Source: Paraphaeosphaeria minitans
Lineage: Eukaryota; Ascomycota; Dothideomycetes; Pleosporales; Didymosphaeriaceae
NCBI GenBank assembly: GCA_015832175.1
Contig: WJXW01000001.1
Location: forward strand, 3,906,001-3,970,000
DNA: 64,000 nt
Direction of reading: 5' to 3'
Part shown: piece by piece, positions 12,164-22,505 of the stretch
Layout: each line of letters opens with the position of its first letter
How positions within the stretch are numbered: the first letter of the stretch is position 1
Translations under genes and position numbers: made by a program
Notes under the pieces: generated by a model
What the model saw: only the letters and a program-made list of their open reading frames with translations
The model's database searches: none
What the model was told of the DNA's origin: nothing

Positions 12164-12854
12164 CGGGGTGGGTGGGTGTGTTATCGTAGGTATCAGGTGA
12201 GTAGGGCTCAAGTGTCCCGTGCTAACTCTTTCTGTACGCTTGCTTTACGAGATTGGAATGGGCAGGGGAATTCCAGAGGCAAGTGTACGGTATAACAAGT
12301 ACTTGCGCAAGGCTTTGGCTGGTCCGGCAAGTGGTTGGAGTAAAATGTCACTGCGAATGGAGGGGTTTATGCTGTCTTTGAGGGCGCGCTGGAACACTTG
12401 GGAGGGTGAAAAAGCTATTTCGCATTAGGCATAGTGTGTGCTTACGTCACCCTCGTTCCTTCCTCAACCTGGACTGCGTCTCAAGCCGGACAGGATATTG
12501 GCACTATGAATTATGGTTTACACTGTGGAGACCAGTATCTTTTGCATTTGCACCTGTGTGGATATATAGATAGATCAACGAAGATACAATGAATTGATGC
12601 ATCATCTTATCCTAACATGCGCAGAATACTGAGAGTTCGTTCGTCTATAGACAAGGTTGAGACGCCGATAATGCTGAGATGTCAAGGCAGTCTATATCGA
12701 GCTTGCTAGCTCGCGCCGACCCATACTGTTCCAACGCCGATCATGATCCAATAACAGTGCGAAAGAGTGGTACCCAGGCGAAAAGGGATTTGAGAAGTGC
12801 AAGTGCAACCGCAATATACACTTGCCGCGATGCAGAACATGCAGGCGAGTACGC
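12164..12854. other. Intergenic, tail-to-head spacer
   Basis: No gene is supported. It lies between the start of the YwbE-like gene and the 3' end of the DnaJ gene, both on the minus strand. It should hold the promoter of the former and the terminator region of the latter. Confidence 0.5.
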
Positions 12855-14984
12855 TCAGAAGGGGAATCCGCCGCCCTGAAATTGCTGGCCTCTTCGGCCT
12901 CCACCGCCGGGCATACCGCCCATACCACCGAAGGGGCTGCCGCCGCCGCCACCACCCTGGAAGCTGAAGCCACCACCACCACCACCTCGGCCGCCGCCCA
13001 TGCCTCCGAACATCTGCATGAGAATCTCGGGGTCAATGCCTCCTCCCATACCGCCTCCAAAGCCGCCGCCGCCACCGCCGCCGAACATCTCAGAGGGGTC
13101 GATGAGGTCCTCGCCAGAGTCGTAGCGAGCGCGCTTCTGCGAGTCGCTCAGCGTTTCATGGGCTTCCTGGATTTCTTGGAACCTTTGATGGGCCGTCTCG
13201 TCATCGGGGTTCTTGTCGGGGTGGTGCACGATGGCGAGCTTGCGGTAGGCCTTCTTGATCTCGGACTCGCTGGCGTCCTTCTCAATACCGAGGATCTTGT
13301 AATAGTCCTTTCGCTTGCTCTTCTTCAACTCGAGCTCTGCATTTCTAATCTCTTTTGCGATGCCGGGCTCTGAAGGACTGGCCTCATGGATAGCCTTGAG
13401 CTCCTTGATAGCCTCGTCCCAGTTACCAGACTCACCTAATGCCTTTGCCCTGGTCTTCTTTGCCTTTGTGTAACTGGGGTCGAGCTCGAGTGCCTTGTCG
13501 CAGTCTGTAATGGCGTTTGTCCACTTCTTTAGCTTGCTGTAGCACAAAGCCCGGTTCTGCAGGATCTTGGAGTTGGTCTGCTTGTTCGAAGGGTCGATTT
13601 CCAGCGCCTTGGTGTAGGTGTCGACAGCCTCTTGGATGCGACCAGACTTGAATGCGGTGTTGCCCTCCTCCTTTGTACGCTCGAGCTTCTGCACCATCCG
13701 CAGGTACTTCAGAGCATCCTTGAAGTCCGGGTCGCAGCTAAGCGCTTGCCTAAAGTGTTGGAGTGCCTTGTCGTTCTCACCCTGGCCGTACAGCGCGCGA
13801 CCACGCAATACCAGTGCGTCGGGATCCTGATTATTCCGCCTGAGCAGGTTCATAGCAACGTTCTGTGCCTCACCGAGAGCATTGATGTTGCCCATCCGCA
13901 AGTGTGCCTCTCCGCGCATGAGGTTCCACTTGCGTGGTCTTTCCGTGTTGGAGCCTAACCCTCGCTCAGCCTCGTTGAGTGCGTATATGACCATGGACCC
14001 TGCACCACCACTCTTCAGTGTGTGCTCGGCCTGCTGCAGATGCCGTTGCATGGTGAACGCAGGCTGCATGTCCTTATGGGTGGCATTGACCGCCTTGAAC
14101 GCCGCGACCGCCTCGTCGGGCCGCCCTAGACTAGTGTACACCCTGCCCAGTCGTAGTCCGACTTTCATGTTGCCGGGTTCCAGATGGTCCGCCATCTTGC
14201 AGTCTTCCAAAGCTTCAACGAAGCGGTTCGAGGACATGTAGGCGGCGGCGCGGTTCGAGTAGTAGGTGGCATTCTGAGGAGCGGCTTCAATGGCTGCGCA
14301 TGATTAGCGGATATTTTCGGACGGTGCAAGGTGATGCAGCGCGGCAGGATGCAGCGTGCAACGGGAGCACAACGCACCTTTCGAGTACTCTTTGATGGCG
14401 GCTGGGTAGTCCTTGATCTTGAAGAACTTGTTGCCCGCAGCCTTGTACTCCTCGGCGTCGATGGTCGGGGGCTGGGCAGGTGGGGATGATTCCTCTGGGG
14501 TGGCGGCGTACTTGGCCGACTCTGGCGGTGGGCTCGTCGTGTAGCGGTGCGGCGGAGGCGCTGGGCGGGACTCTTCGCCGTTGGACTTGGGGAATGCGCC
14601 GGGGGCCTGTGCAGCGGGCGGGCTCGAGGGCGCGGGGGTGGGCGTGGGCGAGGCTGTGAAATCCCGGTCGATGTCCATGGGCTGGGGCGTGGGCTGGTCG
14701 GCCATGGCAGACATGGCGGACGACGAGAGCCGGCGGAGCTCGTCGGGCGGGAGATTGAGCGGGTGAGAGTCGCGATCGTACTTGGACGAGCGCTTGGACG
14801 AGTAGGAGCTAGAGCGGCGTTCGCGCTCGCGCTCTCGCTCTTTGACGCGGGAGTGGGACTTTTTGTCAGGCGACGAGGGAGGGGTGCCTGGAGTAGTTTT
14901 GGTCGGTTGCTTGCCGGGGGGTAGTTTTGGGGCTTCGGGCTTTGCTGATTTGGAAGACTTGCGGAAGAGAGAGGGAAGCACCAT
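12855..14984 (-). CDS. TPR and J-domain co-chaperone (DNAJC7/TPR2-like)
   Basis: Exons 14984-14378 and 14293-12855 with an 84-base intron encode 681 residues. Residues 1 to about 160 are disordered and rich in Ser, Pro and Arg, with an [10 protein letters not shown] run. From about 165 to 525 tetratricopeptide repeats follow (for example [20 protein letters not shown] and [17 protein letters not shown]). A J domain begins at [12 protein letters not shown] (about 532), with the essential HPD triad at 560-562. The C-terminus is a Gly/Phe/Met-rich tail. This TPR-then-J order is that of DNAJC7/TPR2, which passes clients between Hsp70 and Hsp90; no signal peptide is present, so it is not the ER form DNAJC3/P58IPK. 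The long disordered N-terminus is unusual compared with animal DNAJC7. Confidence 0.93.
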
Positions 14985-15560
14985 GAGAGGCGAGCGAACA
15001 AAGGTCAGGAGGCCCGGTGTAGCTGAAATTTTAGTGCGCAGCAGTCAGGGCAAAGTTTGGTTGAGAGCGGGCGCGGACCGACAAAAAAGGGCACTGGGGG
15101 ATCATGAGAGAGTCTTCTAGCACCTTCTGCCGCTCAGACTCTTCGCTAGACCGATCCGCAGAGGCAGAGCTGCAGCCGCGAGTGAGCGTCCGAGGGAGCG
15201 AGCAGGGAGGGCGCGTGCTCCGCTGGGAGGGGGGGGGGCTGGGCTGCAGCTCGTCAACGCCGCCTGGGGGGTTTGCTCGCGAGATGATCGTCGCTGATTC
15301 TTCTTCGCGGCGTGTCAGAGAGACGGGTGAAGGTGTGAAGGTAGACCTGGTCCATCCAGCGTGCAGTAGTGCCGCCGCCCCAGCACCCGAGAGATCAAAG
15401 CATGCATGGTACACAGGGTAGACATTCATGGTACACTGTATGTACACATGGTCGATATAGTGTAGATATGGTAGACGCACGGTAGATGCAGTGGATACAC
15501 GGTAGATACAGTAGATACACAGTACCGGTAGATGCAGTAGATACAGTAGTTACAATTGAT

Positions 15561-15680
15561 ACTGTAGACACAGTAGATATACGATAGACACAGTAGATAT
15601 ACGGTAGACACAGTAGATATACGGTAGACACAGTAGATATGCGGTAGATACAGTAGATATGCGGTAGATACAGTAGATAC
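15561..15680. repeat. 20-bp minisatellite, six copies
   Basis: Six head-to-tail 20-base units close to ACGGTAGACACAGTAGATAT run from 15561 to 15680. Less regular versions of the same GTAGATAC words reach back to about 15420. The units differ by single substitutions only, which points to recent expansion. Confidence 0.88.
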
Positions 15681-15762
15681 ATGGTAATACAGACCCGGTC
15701 AAGAATCCCTCGCACACACCCGTCATTACCCAGGTACCTTGCCAGCCCAATCGGCTTCCGGG

Positions 15763-15848
15763 AGGCTGGGACTTGCAGATCAAGCCATGGCCGCACAGGT
15801 AAACAACAGGCTGGGACTTGCAGGTCAAACCATGGCCGCGTAAACAAC
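15763..15848. repeat. Direct duplication, period 45
   Basis: A segment beginning AGGCTGGGACTTGCAG and ending GTAAACAAC occurs at 15763-15806 and again from 15808, with a few substitutions and a small deletion in the second copy. Confidence 0.75.
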
Positions 15849-17022
15849 GGCTATTGTCCAACGCCCCAATCTGCGCTTGCATTTGCGGTTTCCCCGACGG
15901 CATTGGATGATTGGTCTTTTGATTTGCCAGCCTCTTTAGCATTCCATTGGAAAACAGGCACGAAAAGCGACACGTCGCTCACCTGCAACCGCTGGCTGGA
16001 GGGTGACGTGCCTTGATGGCCTGCGATTCGATGCAGAGAGGAGCAATGTCGGTTAACAGTCAGCGACAGGCGTAATAAAAAAGTCAGTGACGGACTTGGC
16101 AACGAGGAGTCGGTGACGGGCTTGATAAAGAGTCAGTGACGGGCTTGATGGCCTGTCAAACGCTGTTCTGAATCAAGGAACCGGACATCCATCTCCACTG
16201 GTTGAGACCCGCCGCACGTCTACACTCTCATCATCGGGGAGTGCAAGTCACATATCATTGCGGAGCATCTTTGTCTGCGGTACACAACCCGTCAGATTTG
16301 GTATCTAGCCTTGGTACGTTTGATAGGACTCTGTCTGTCCATGACAGCTGTGCCATGGTCTGCGGGAAACTACGCCATGTTCGTTTGGGCCATGTCCAGA
16401 ACCTTTGCAGTGATTGAGCTAAATGTACTTGTAGTTACTGTAGTTACCCGAGCAGACAAGTTGAGACAGTTCGCGAGGTGCGAGGAATGTCGGACGGGAG
16501 CTTTCCGCAACCGGCTCTGTACGATATCTTATCGCCACGTGCCAGAGCTCCGACCGGGGTTGCACCTGCCATCCTCCTCCACTCACAGCTCCCCGCCATC
16601 ACAGTGCCTCACAGGTACACAGGTCCGCTCAGATACTAAAGCAACTTTGCACAGCGTGCCCACTTCTCTCGTACTGTATTCGTAATAAGCAAACACAATC
16701 TTTAGCAAGCTTCTTGCTTTCGTCCCAAGGTCACCAGGACAAGCGTGGCGCTCACCCACCCAGGTCCCAAGTGCCCCGGAGCATTGACGACAAGAGTAAC
16801 ATAAACCTCACAATACAGCTACACCGCTTGTCACCGCACGCCATCTGTTTTCCTCGTTCCTCTCACTGTAGCCCGAAACGACACACACCTCTGCGCATCG
16901 GCCACTCTCGGTGCCTTGGGTCCGCGGCGGACCCTCGCAACATCTGGACCTCGACCCGCTCACCGCATCCGCCGAACGCACGGTACGAGCTGTAATCTCG
17001 GCCGAACACGCTCAACCTCGCC

Positions 17023-17414
17023 ATGGGTCTCACGTACAACATCTATCTCACGGGAGGCCGCATCTACGGGTGTCGGACCTGCAAGACACATCTCTCCAAC
17101 CACGATGACATCCTCAGCAGGGTACGACTCGCTCCAGCACGAGAAGAAACAAGGCCGCACGGCTACTGACACCTTCTCAGAACTTCCGTGGCCAGCATGG
17201 CAAGGCCTACCTCTTCGATCAAGTGGTCAACATCACCGAATCGGACCCCAACGAGCGCAACATGACGACCGGACGCCACGTCGTACGCGATATCCACTGC
17301 CGACAGTGCAAGGAGACGGTGGGCTGGAAGTACGACAAGGCGTACGAGTCCAGCGAGAAGTACAAGGAGGGCAAGTTCATCCTCGAGGCGGAGCTCCTGT
17401 GTACGGTTTCATGA
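17023..17414 (+). CDS. Yippee-like zinc-binding protein
   Basis: Two exons (17023-17121 and 17181-17414) with a 59-base intron give 110 residues, the usual size of the family. The N-terminus MGLTYNIYLTGGRIYGCRTC carries the first Cys-x2-Cys pair. After the intron come NFRGQHGKAYLF and NITES, family landmarks. The second pair sits in CRQCKETVGWKYDKAYE, followed by the typical EKYKEGKFILE ending. Yippee domains bind zinc through these four cysteines and are structurally related to cereblon and Mis18; the YPEL proteins form part of GID/CTLH-linked or spindle-associated assemblies in other organisms. The role in filamentous fungi is not settled. The model is well supported by splice phase and full conservation of motifs. 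Confidence 0.95.
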
Positions 17415-18011
17415 ACGGCCGGCAACCCGGCATTGGCACACTTTGGCTCTCACAAGCATGCATGTATATGGAGTCTTTTTTTTGGGATTGGATAGGGAAT
17501 GGGTTTAGGTTCAGGTTACGGCATGGAGTACGGTTATCGGTCAGCAACTTGGGCATCGGCGTGGTTAGGGCGAGGCAGCGGAGTAGCTTTTCCAGTAGGT
17601 AGGCATACCGTACTTTCCCTCCCATCTTGCACGGGGGCTTTCCGGATGGAAAGCACTTTCAGCACTTTGAATAGACTAGCTTACGTAGCAGGCGACATGT
17701 CGAAACATTCCATTTGCAGCGTAGCTATCTAGACTACCCATTTGCTTCGGTGAGGTCTTGCATTGCACCTACCCCGCTCAGCCGGCGGTCGCGGCGGGGT
17801 GGAGGGTGGAGCTCAGCTCTGCCGGTAGCTACCTAAGGTATCTAACGACCCCACCCGAGGCCGAAGAATCCCACTTCCAATCCTCCCGGTTCCAACAAAA
17901 GCACAACCACGCGACTGACCTGTACATGACTGCCCTCTGGCTCTTGACGCCTTGAGAATTGTCACTTGACCCCACCAATCAGCAGAGTATTCCAAGCCAA
18001 CGTGGCCAAAG
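17415..18011. other. Intergenic spacer
   Basis: No gene is supported. It contains the 3' flank of the Yippee gene and the upstream region of the alcohol dehydrogenase gene. Confidence 0.5.
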
Positions 18012-19270
18012 ATGACCATGAAGGCCGTAGTCTTCAAGGGGCCGCGCAAGGTGGTCATCGAAGACCGCCCTGTTCCGACAATCAAAGACCAGACGGACAT
18101 GATTGTCAAGGTGGACAAGGTGCGCCGATCGCTCACTTCGTTGGACACGGGCTAAGCCTACGTAGACGGCACTATGTGGCAGGTATGCGACAAGGGCATC
18201 TTGGGTTTCGATGATTGATGATTGATGGATCAAAAGTGAAATGCATGTCTTTCGGGGACACCAGCCTTCAGGCACGGACTTCATCATGGGTCACGAGTTC
18301 ACAGGCTTCGTGGAAGAGGTGGGTTCAGAGGTCAAGACGTTCCAGAAGGGTGACCGTGTCGTCACGCCGTTTACGGTATCCTGCGGAGAGTGCTTCTACT
18401 GCACACGCGGCTTCTCCTCCCGCTGCGCCAAAAGCCAGCTTTTCGGATCGGTAGGCCTGGACGGCGGTCAAGCGGAATACGCACGCATCCCCCTAGCCGA
18501 CAGCACGGCTGTAAAAGCACCGGAAGGCATCAAGGACGAAGCGTTGGTGCTCATGGCGGACATCTTCCCCACGGGCTGGTTTGCCGTGGACAATGCGTTC
18601 AAGATGATTCCCAAGGAGGACATCAGCAACAGCACCGTCGTTCTGATCGGGTGCGGCCCGGTGGCCCTCTGCGCCCTTGTCAACCTTGTGGACTACAAGC
18701 CAAAGAAGATCCTCGCGGTCGACTCGATCCAATCGCGTCTAGACCTGGCGAAGAGCTTGGGCGCCGAGCCGTGGAATTTCCAGACTGATCGCGAAGGCCT
18801 GGACAGGCGGGTCAAGGAGCTCACCGAGGGCAGAGGGGCGGATGCTGTCGTGGAAGTAGTGGGTCTGTCGGCGGCGCTCGAGATGGGCTACGAACTGCTG
18901 CGACCGTGGGGCGTGCTCTCTTCGGTCGGTGTGCACAACGGGGAGATTCCTTGGTGAGTCAGGTCGCGGCGACGCGAGACACGCATGGACTGACGGGCGT
19001 GCAGGACGGGCAACCAAGCGTACAACAAGAACCTGCGGGTGCAGATGGGCCGCTGCCCGGTCCGCAGCGTGTTCCCCCAGGCACTGGAGTCACTGAAGAA
19101 GCACCAGGACAAGCTCGGGTACGTGTGTGAATCGACATGGTCGGGCACGAGAGCTAAGCGAGCACAGGTTCATGGCGGACAAGATCATGCCGCTCTCGCA
19201 GGCGGTCGAGGGATACGATGTCTTCGACAAGATGCAGGCGCAGAAGGTGGTGTTTGAGGCGCAGAAGTGA
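18012..19270 (+). CDS. Zinc-dependent medium-chain alcohol dehydrogenase
   Basis: Five exons (18012-18119, 18166-18182, 18237-18953, 19005-19118, 19168-19270) join in frame to 352 residues; the second exon is only 17 bases. The GroES-like half contains TALCGSEMHVFRGHQPSG, with the catalytic-zinc cysteine, then GHEF with the zinc histidine and glutamate, and the structural-zinc cluster CGECFYCTRGFSSRC. The Rossmann half has VVLIGCGPVALCA as the dinucleotide-binding loop. This is a classical NAD(P)-dependent zinc dehydrogenase of the MDR superfamily, close in layout to formaldehyde/threonine dehydrogenase-like fungal enzymes; the substrate cannot be assigned. The start could also be the ATG at 18018. 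No signal peptide, so cytosolic. Without the 17-base exon the catalytic cysteine would be lost. Confidence 0.92.
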
Positions 19271-19380
19271 CGCATGTGCACAACAATGTCAATCATACGA
19301 GAGAGTCGCTGCAATCCGACGGTTAGATTGTGGCTCGTGCAGGGCAGGGCGGGGCGGGGCGAGCTGGAGCTGGACTGGAG

Positions 19381-19451
19381 CTTGGGTGCGTCTTGGGTGC
19401 GTCTTGGGTGCGTCTTGGGTGCGTCTTGGGTGCGTCTTGGGTGCGTCTTGG
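19381..19451. repeat. 11-bp minisatellite, six copies
   Basis: The unit GTGCGTCTTGG is repeated six times without any change from 19386 to 19451, preceded by a partial CTTGG. Perfect identity suggests a recent expansion just downstream of the dehydrogenase gene. Confidence 0.92.
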
Positions 19452-19503
19452 GTGCCGCTGCTTCTTTTTGTAGCCGGGACATGACATGACGCAGAACCGT
19501 GCC

Positions 19504-19557
19504 TGTAGTAGTAGTAGTAGTAGTAGTAGTAGCAGTAGCAGCAGCAGCAGCAGCAGC
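19504..19557. repeat. Trinucleotide tract (GTA)n then (GCA)n
   Basis: About nine GTA units pass through a mixed stretch into GCA units, a compound trinucleotide microsatellite. Confidence 0.9.
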
Positions 19558-19589
19558 GACTTTGCCTTTGCCTTCATCTTCACCTCTTT

Positions 19590-19774
19590 CCTTCGCCTTC
19601 GCCTTCGCCTTCCCATTGCCATTGCCATTGCCATTGCCATTGCCATTGCCATTGCCATTGCCATTGCCATTGCCATTGCCATTGCCATTGCCATTGCCAT
19701 TGCCATTGCCATTGCCATTGCCATTCCCCTTCGCCTTCGCCTTCGCCTTCGCCTTCGCCTTCGCCTTCGCCTTC
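19590..19774. repeat. Compound hexanucleotide repeat, (CCATTG)19 flanked by (CTTCGC)n
   Basis: CCATTG is repeated almost 19 times without change from 19613 to 19725. It is bracketed on both sides by CTTCGC/CCTTCG hexamers (19590-19612 and 19726-19774). Because the unit is six bases, both strands read open as alternating dipeptides (Met-Ala on the minus strand); this is not taken as coding. Confidence 0.93.
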
Positions 19775-20471
19775 CCGCCGTGAGACGTGCTGCTTCTGTG
19801 CCCAATTCCGGTTGACTACCTATAGATCGTGGCCATCGCAGCTGCATCCCTCCCTCTGCCCGCCCGCCCGCCCGCCCCCCCTTCGACACGGCAAGACCTG
19901 CCCGCCCGTCTCGCTAAGAGAACTAGACTAGCCTAGCAGTAAAGCAGCAGTCCCGCCGCAATATTCGTCTTCGTCCTTTGCAACCTTCCGTCACTTGGTT
20001 ACCTGAGCGTACCTCAAACTCCGCACCACCCACTCCTCCTCCTCCTCCTCCGCCTCCGTCCCCACTACCCACCCTCTCTCCTCCCGTCCCCTCTCCTCCC
20101 CTCTTCCTTCTCCTCTCTCGCCTGCGTCGCCTCGCTGCAGGCTTCTCCTCCCACCCGTCGATCCGCACCGACCACGTCTCCCCCGCCGCTTCCGTAACCA
20201 CCTGTAAGTAGCGACACCACCCATGCACCCTCGCAGCACGTCAACAACAAACTGACGCTCCACGCGCAAAAACAGCAGAGCGCCTCTCACACGCGCCTTT
20301 CGCCCTCTACTCTCCCTCCCTCTCCCCAGCCCTCTCTCCCTCCCTCTCCCCAGCCCTCTCTCCGTCTCCACAACCCACCCTCCGGTAAGCGTCGTGTTGT
20401 TTTCTGTCGCGCGCGTCGACGTCACTGACGACACGGTAGCACCACCACCACCACCCTCCCATCCCTAGAAC

Positions 20472-21599
20472 ATGTCTGCAGAAGAGTCCCAGCAGGCCGT
20501 CCAGGACCCCGGCCAGGCCGCCGATTCGCTGCAGCGCCTGAGCGTGAACGAGGAGGGCGATGTGCAACCGCGCACCGAGGAGGAGTACGCCGAGTCGCAG
20601 CTCACGTTGCGCGCCATTGTCTCCTCCAAGGAGGCTGGCGTCATCATAGGAAAAGCAGGCAAGAACGTCGCTGACCTCCGCGACGAGACTGGCGTGCGTG
20701 CTGGCGTCAGCAAGGTTGTCCCGGGCGTCCACGACCGCGTGCTGTCCGTCACCGGGCCGCTCTCCGCCATCTCCAAAGCATATGGCCTGGTCGCCAAGGG
20801 CCTTCTCGAAGGAGCGCCTCAGATGGGCATGGGCGGTCTGCTCCGCAGTGATGGCACTCATCGTACGTCTGATGCCCCGCGTTCAACCCATCGAACCCGT
20901 GCTAATTTGCGCCCAGCTATCCGTCTGCTCATCTCCCACAACCAGATGGGCACCATCATTGGACGCCAGGGCTTGAAGATCAAGCAAATCCAGGATGCCT
21001 CCGGTGTGCGCATGGTTGCCCAGAAAGAGATGCTGCCCCAGTCCACCGAGCGCATCGTCGAAGTCCAGGGTTCCCCGCAAGGCATCGAGAAGGCTGCCTG
21101 GGAAATTGGCAAGTGCTTGATTGACGACCACGAGCGTGGCTATGGCACCGTTCTTTACAACCCTGCCGTGAGGGTCCAGCCTGGCGTTGCTCCCTTGGCA
21201 TCCAACGGCATCAACGCCGGCGGACGTTCGTACAACCGCACTGGCCACGGTGCCGACTTTAGCGACTCTCCTCCTACCTACAACAGACGGTCCGGATCGG
21301 ATGCTGCGAGTCGTCCACCGCCTCCGACGCACACCGAAGACGGCGAAGAGATGCAGACCCAGAACATCAGCATCCCCTCCGACATGGTGGGTTGCATCAT
21401 TGGCCGCGGCGGCAGCAAGATTAGCGAGATCCGCAAGAGCTCCAACGCGCGCATCTCCATCGCCAAGGCTCCTCACGACGAGACCGGCGAGCGCATGTTC
21501 ACGATTACCGGCAGCGCCAGCGCCAACGAGAAGGCACTGTACCTCTTGTACGAGAACTTGGAAGCTGAGAAGATGCGCCGTAGCCAGGCCGCAGAATAG
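20472..21599 (+). CDS. Three-KH-domain RNA-binding protein (PBP2/HEK2/Rnc1-like)
   Basis: Exons 20472-20862 and 20917-21599 encode 357 residues. The 54-base intron has a GTACGT donor, GCTAAT branch and CCCAG acceptor; it is a multiple of three with no stop, so retention would only insert 18 residues. Three KH domains each show the RNA-gripping I-I-G-x-x-G loop: GVIIGKAGKNVADLRDETG (from about residue 57), GTIIGRQGLKIKQI and GCIIGRGGSKISEI. A Ser/Pro/Gly-rich linker precedes KH3. This is the poly(C)-binding/hnRNP-K type found in yeast Pbp2 and Hek2 and fission-yeast Rnc1, which control stability or localisation of specific mRNAs. The ATG at 20472 is the first in frame and follows a CT-rich leader. 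Confidence 0.94.
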   Translation: MSAEESQQAVQDPGQAADSLQRLSVNEEGDVQPRTEEEYAESQLTLRAIVSSKEAGVIIGKAGKNVADLRDETGVRAGVSKVVPGVHDRVLSVTGPLSAISKAYGLVAKGLLEGAPQMGMGGLLRSDGTHRTSDAPRSTHRTRANLRPAIRLLISHNQMGTIIGRQGLKIKQIQDASGVRMVAQKEMLPQSTERIVEVQGSPQGIEKAAWEIGKCLIDDHERGYGTVLYNPAVRVQPGVAPLASNGINAGGRSYNRTGHGADFSDSPPTYNRRSGSDAASRPPPPTHTEDGEEMQTQNISIPSDMVGCIIGRGGSKISEIRKSSNARISIAKAPHDETGERMFTITGSASANEKALYLLYENLEAEKMRRSQAAE

Positions 21600-22505
21600 C
21601 CACTCTGTGCATGTTGATGCATTGGAGATTGACGTCGGATGAAGGCGAAGGCACGTCGACCGCTTCCGAGTGTATTGGGACTTTGCCATGATCGCCCTCA
21701 TCGTGTGGTTGGCACGCTCTCACCCAAAAAGGTCCAAAAGCAAGGCTTTGCTTACTTTCTTCTGTCTGCCCCCTTTTTACCCACTACCGGTGGACACCGA
21801 CGACCGGGGCATTATTTCCTTCTAATTCGGGGTTCGAGTGCAAATTGAGCGAGCTGGACTGTGTCAGTCACGACTTTTAACGACTTACGGATGATATCCA
21901 GGACTGCTGCCGGACGCTGTGTCGGGCAGCATTTCTATGGCTGGTTTGCAAATGCGCGGTGAAGACAGTGTACTCCTGCAAGGGAACACCTCTGTACTAC
22001 TTTCCCTAAAACCCTCCTATATCTACGAGCACTCCTGAACTACTTCTTTCCGATATCATATCATCTATCGTCGTCTCTGTATGAGCAGTGGTGAGCTGGC
22101 TACTGACCGGCCCGTCTGTAGTTTTAAGGTACGAATAGATTTTATCTACCTTGAACCTGACCTTCATTATATTGCAGTGATTGTCGATTAATGTCTGCGT
22201 CAATCGTGATGTCGGCCATGTATTCCGGAATATCATTCCGATTTCCGAGCATTTACCCTACAGGGTCTGTGCGGGCCGCGGCTTAAGCTTGATGCCACCT
22301 TTAACTTTTGGTGGATATAAGCTGGTGTTTGTCCGTCGTCTTTTCGGGACTTTTACTTGTGTTCCTGTATCTTCGATGCTCACCTAAACGATTCGGCCTC
22401 AATTCGGTGAAGAGGAAACTCCCCTGAAGAGGAGAAAGCGATTGCGACGGCGACGAGCGCATCCCCAAACTACACAACACCGATACCGCCACATTGCAGG
22501 CCAGG
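21600..22505. other. Intergenic spacer
   Basis: No gene is supported. It holds the 3' flank of the KH gene and the promoter of the transporter gene; only short overlapping open stretches occur. Confidence 0.5.

Larger units (their letters stand above)
14985..17022. other. Gene-free region with repeats
   Basis: No gene is supported. The start should hold the promoter of the DnaJ gene. It contains a GTAGATAC-type repeat tract (about 15420-15690), a 45-base direct duplication (15763-15848), and short repeats of GTCAGTGACGGGCTTG-like sequence near 16083-16150. A long Tyr-rich open frame across the repeat tract on the minus strand is a by-product of the repeat. The end, with CT-rich sequence, should be the promoter and leader of the Yippee gene. 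Confidence 0.5.
19271..20471. other. Repeat-rich spacer and pyrimidine-rich leader of the KH gene
   Basis: 19381-19774 holds three simple repeats listed separately. From about 19970 to 20460 the plus strand is strikingly rich in C and T (runs such as CTCCTCCTCCTCCTCC, CCCTCTCC), the usual look of promoters and 5' leaders of highly expressed fungal genes. A possible leader intron starts with GTAAGTAG at 20203. No protein-coding gene is supported. Confidence 0.55.

Noticed and set aside
15395..15942. Tyr/Ile/Ser-rich minus-strand frames of 130-150 codons
   Set aside because: They follow the 20-bp tandem repeat and have no other protein character.
19323..19889. 188-codon minus-strand frame with a Met-Ala dipeptide run
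   Set aside because: Produced entirely by the hexanucleotide and neighbouring repeats; no start context or partner exons.
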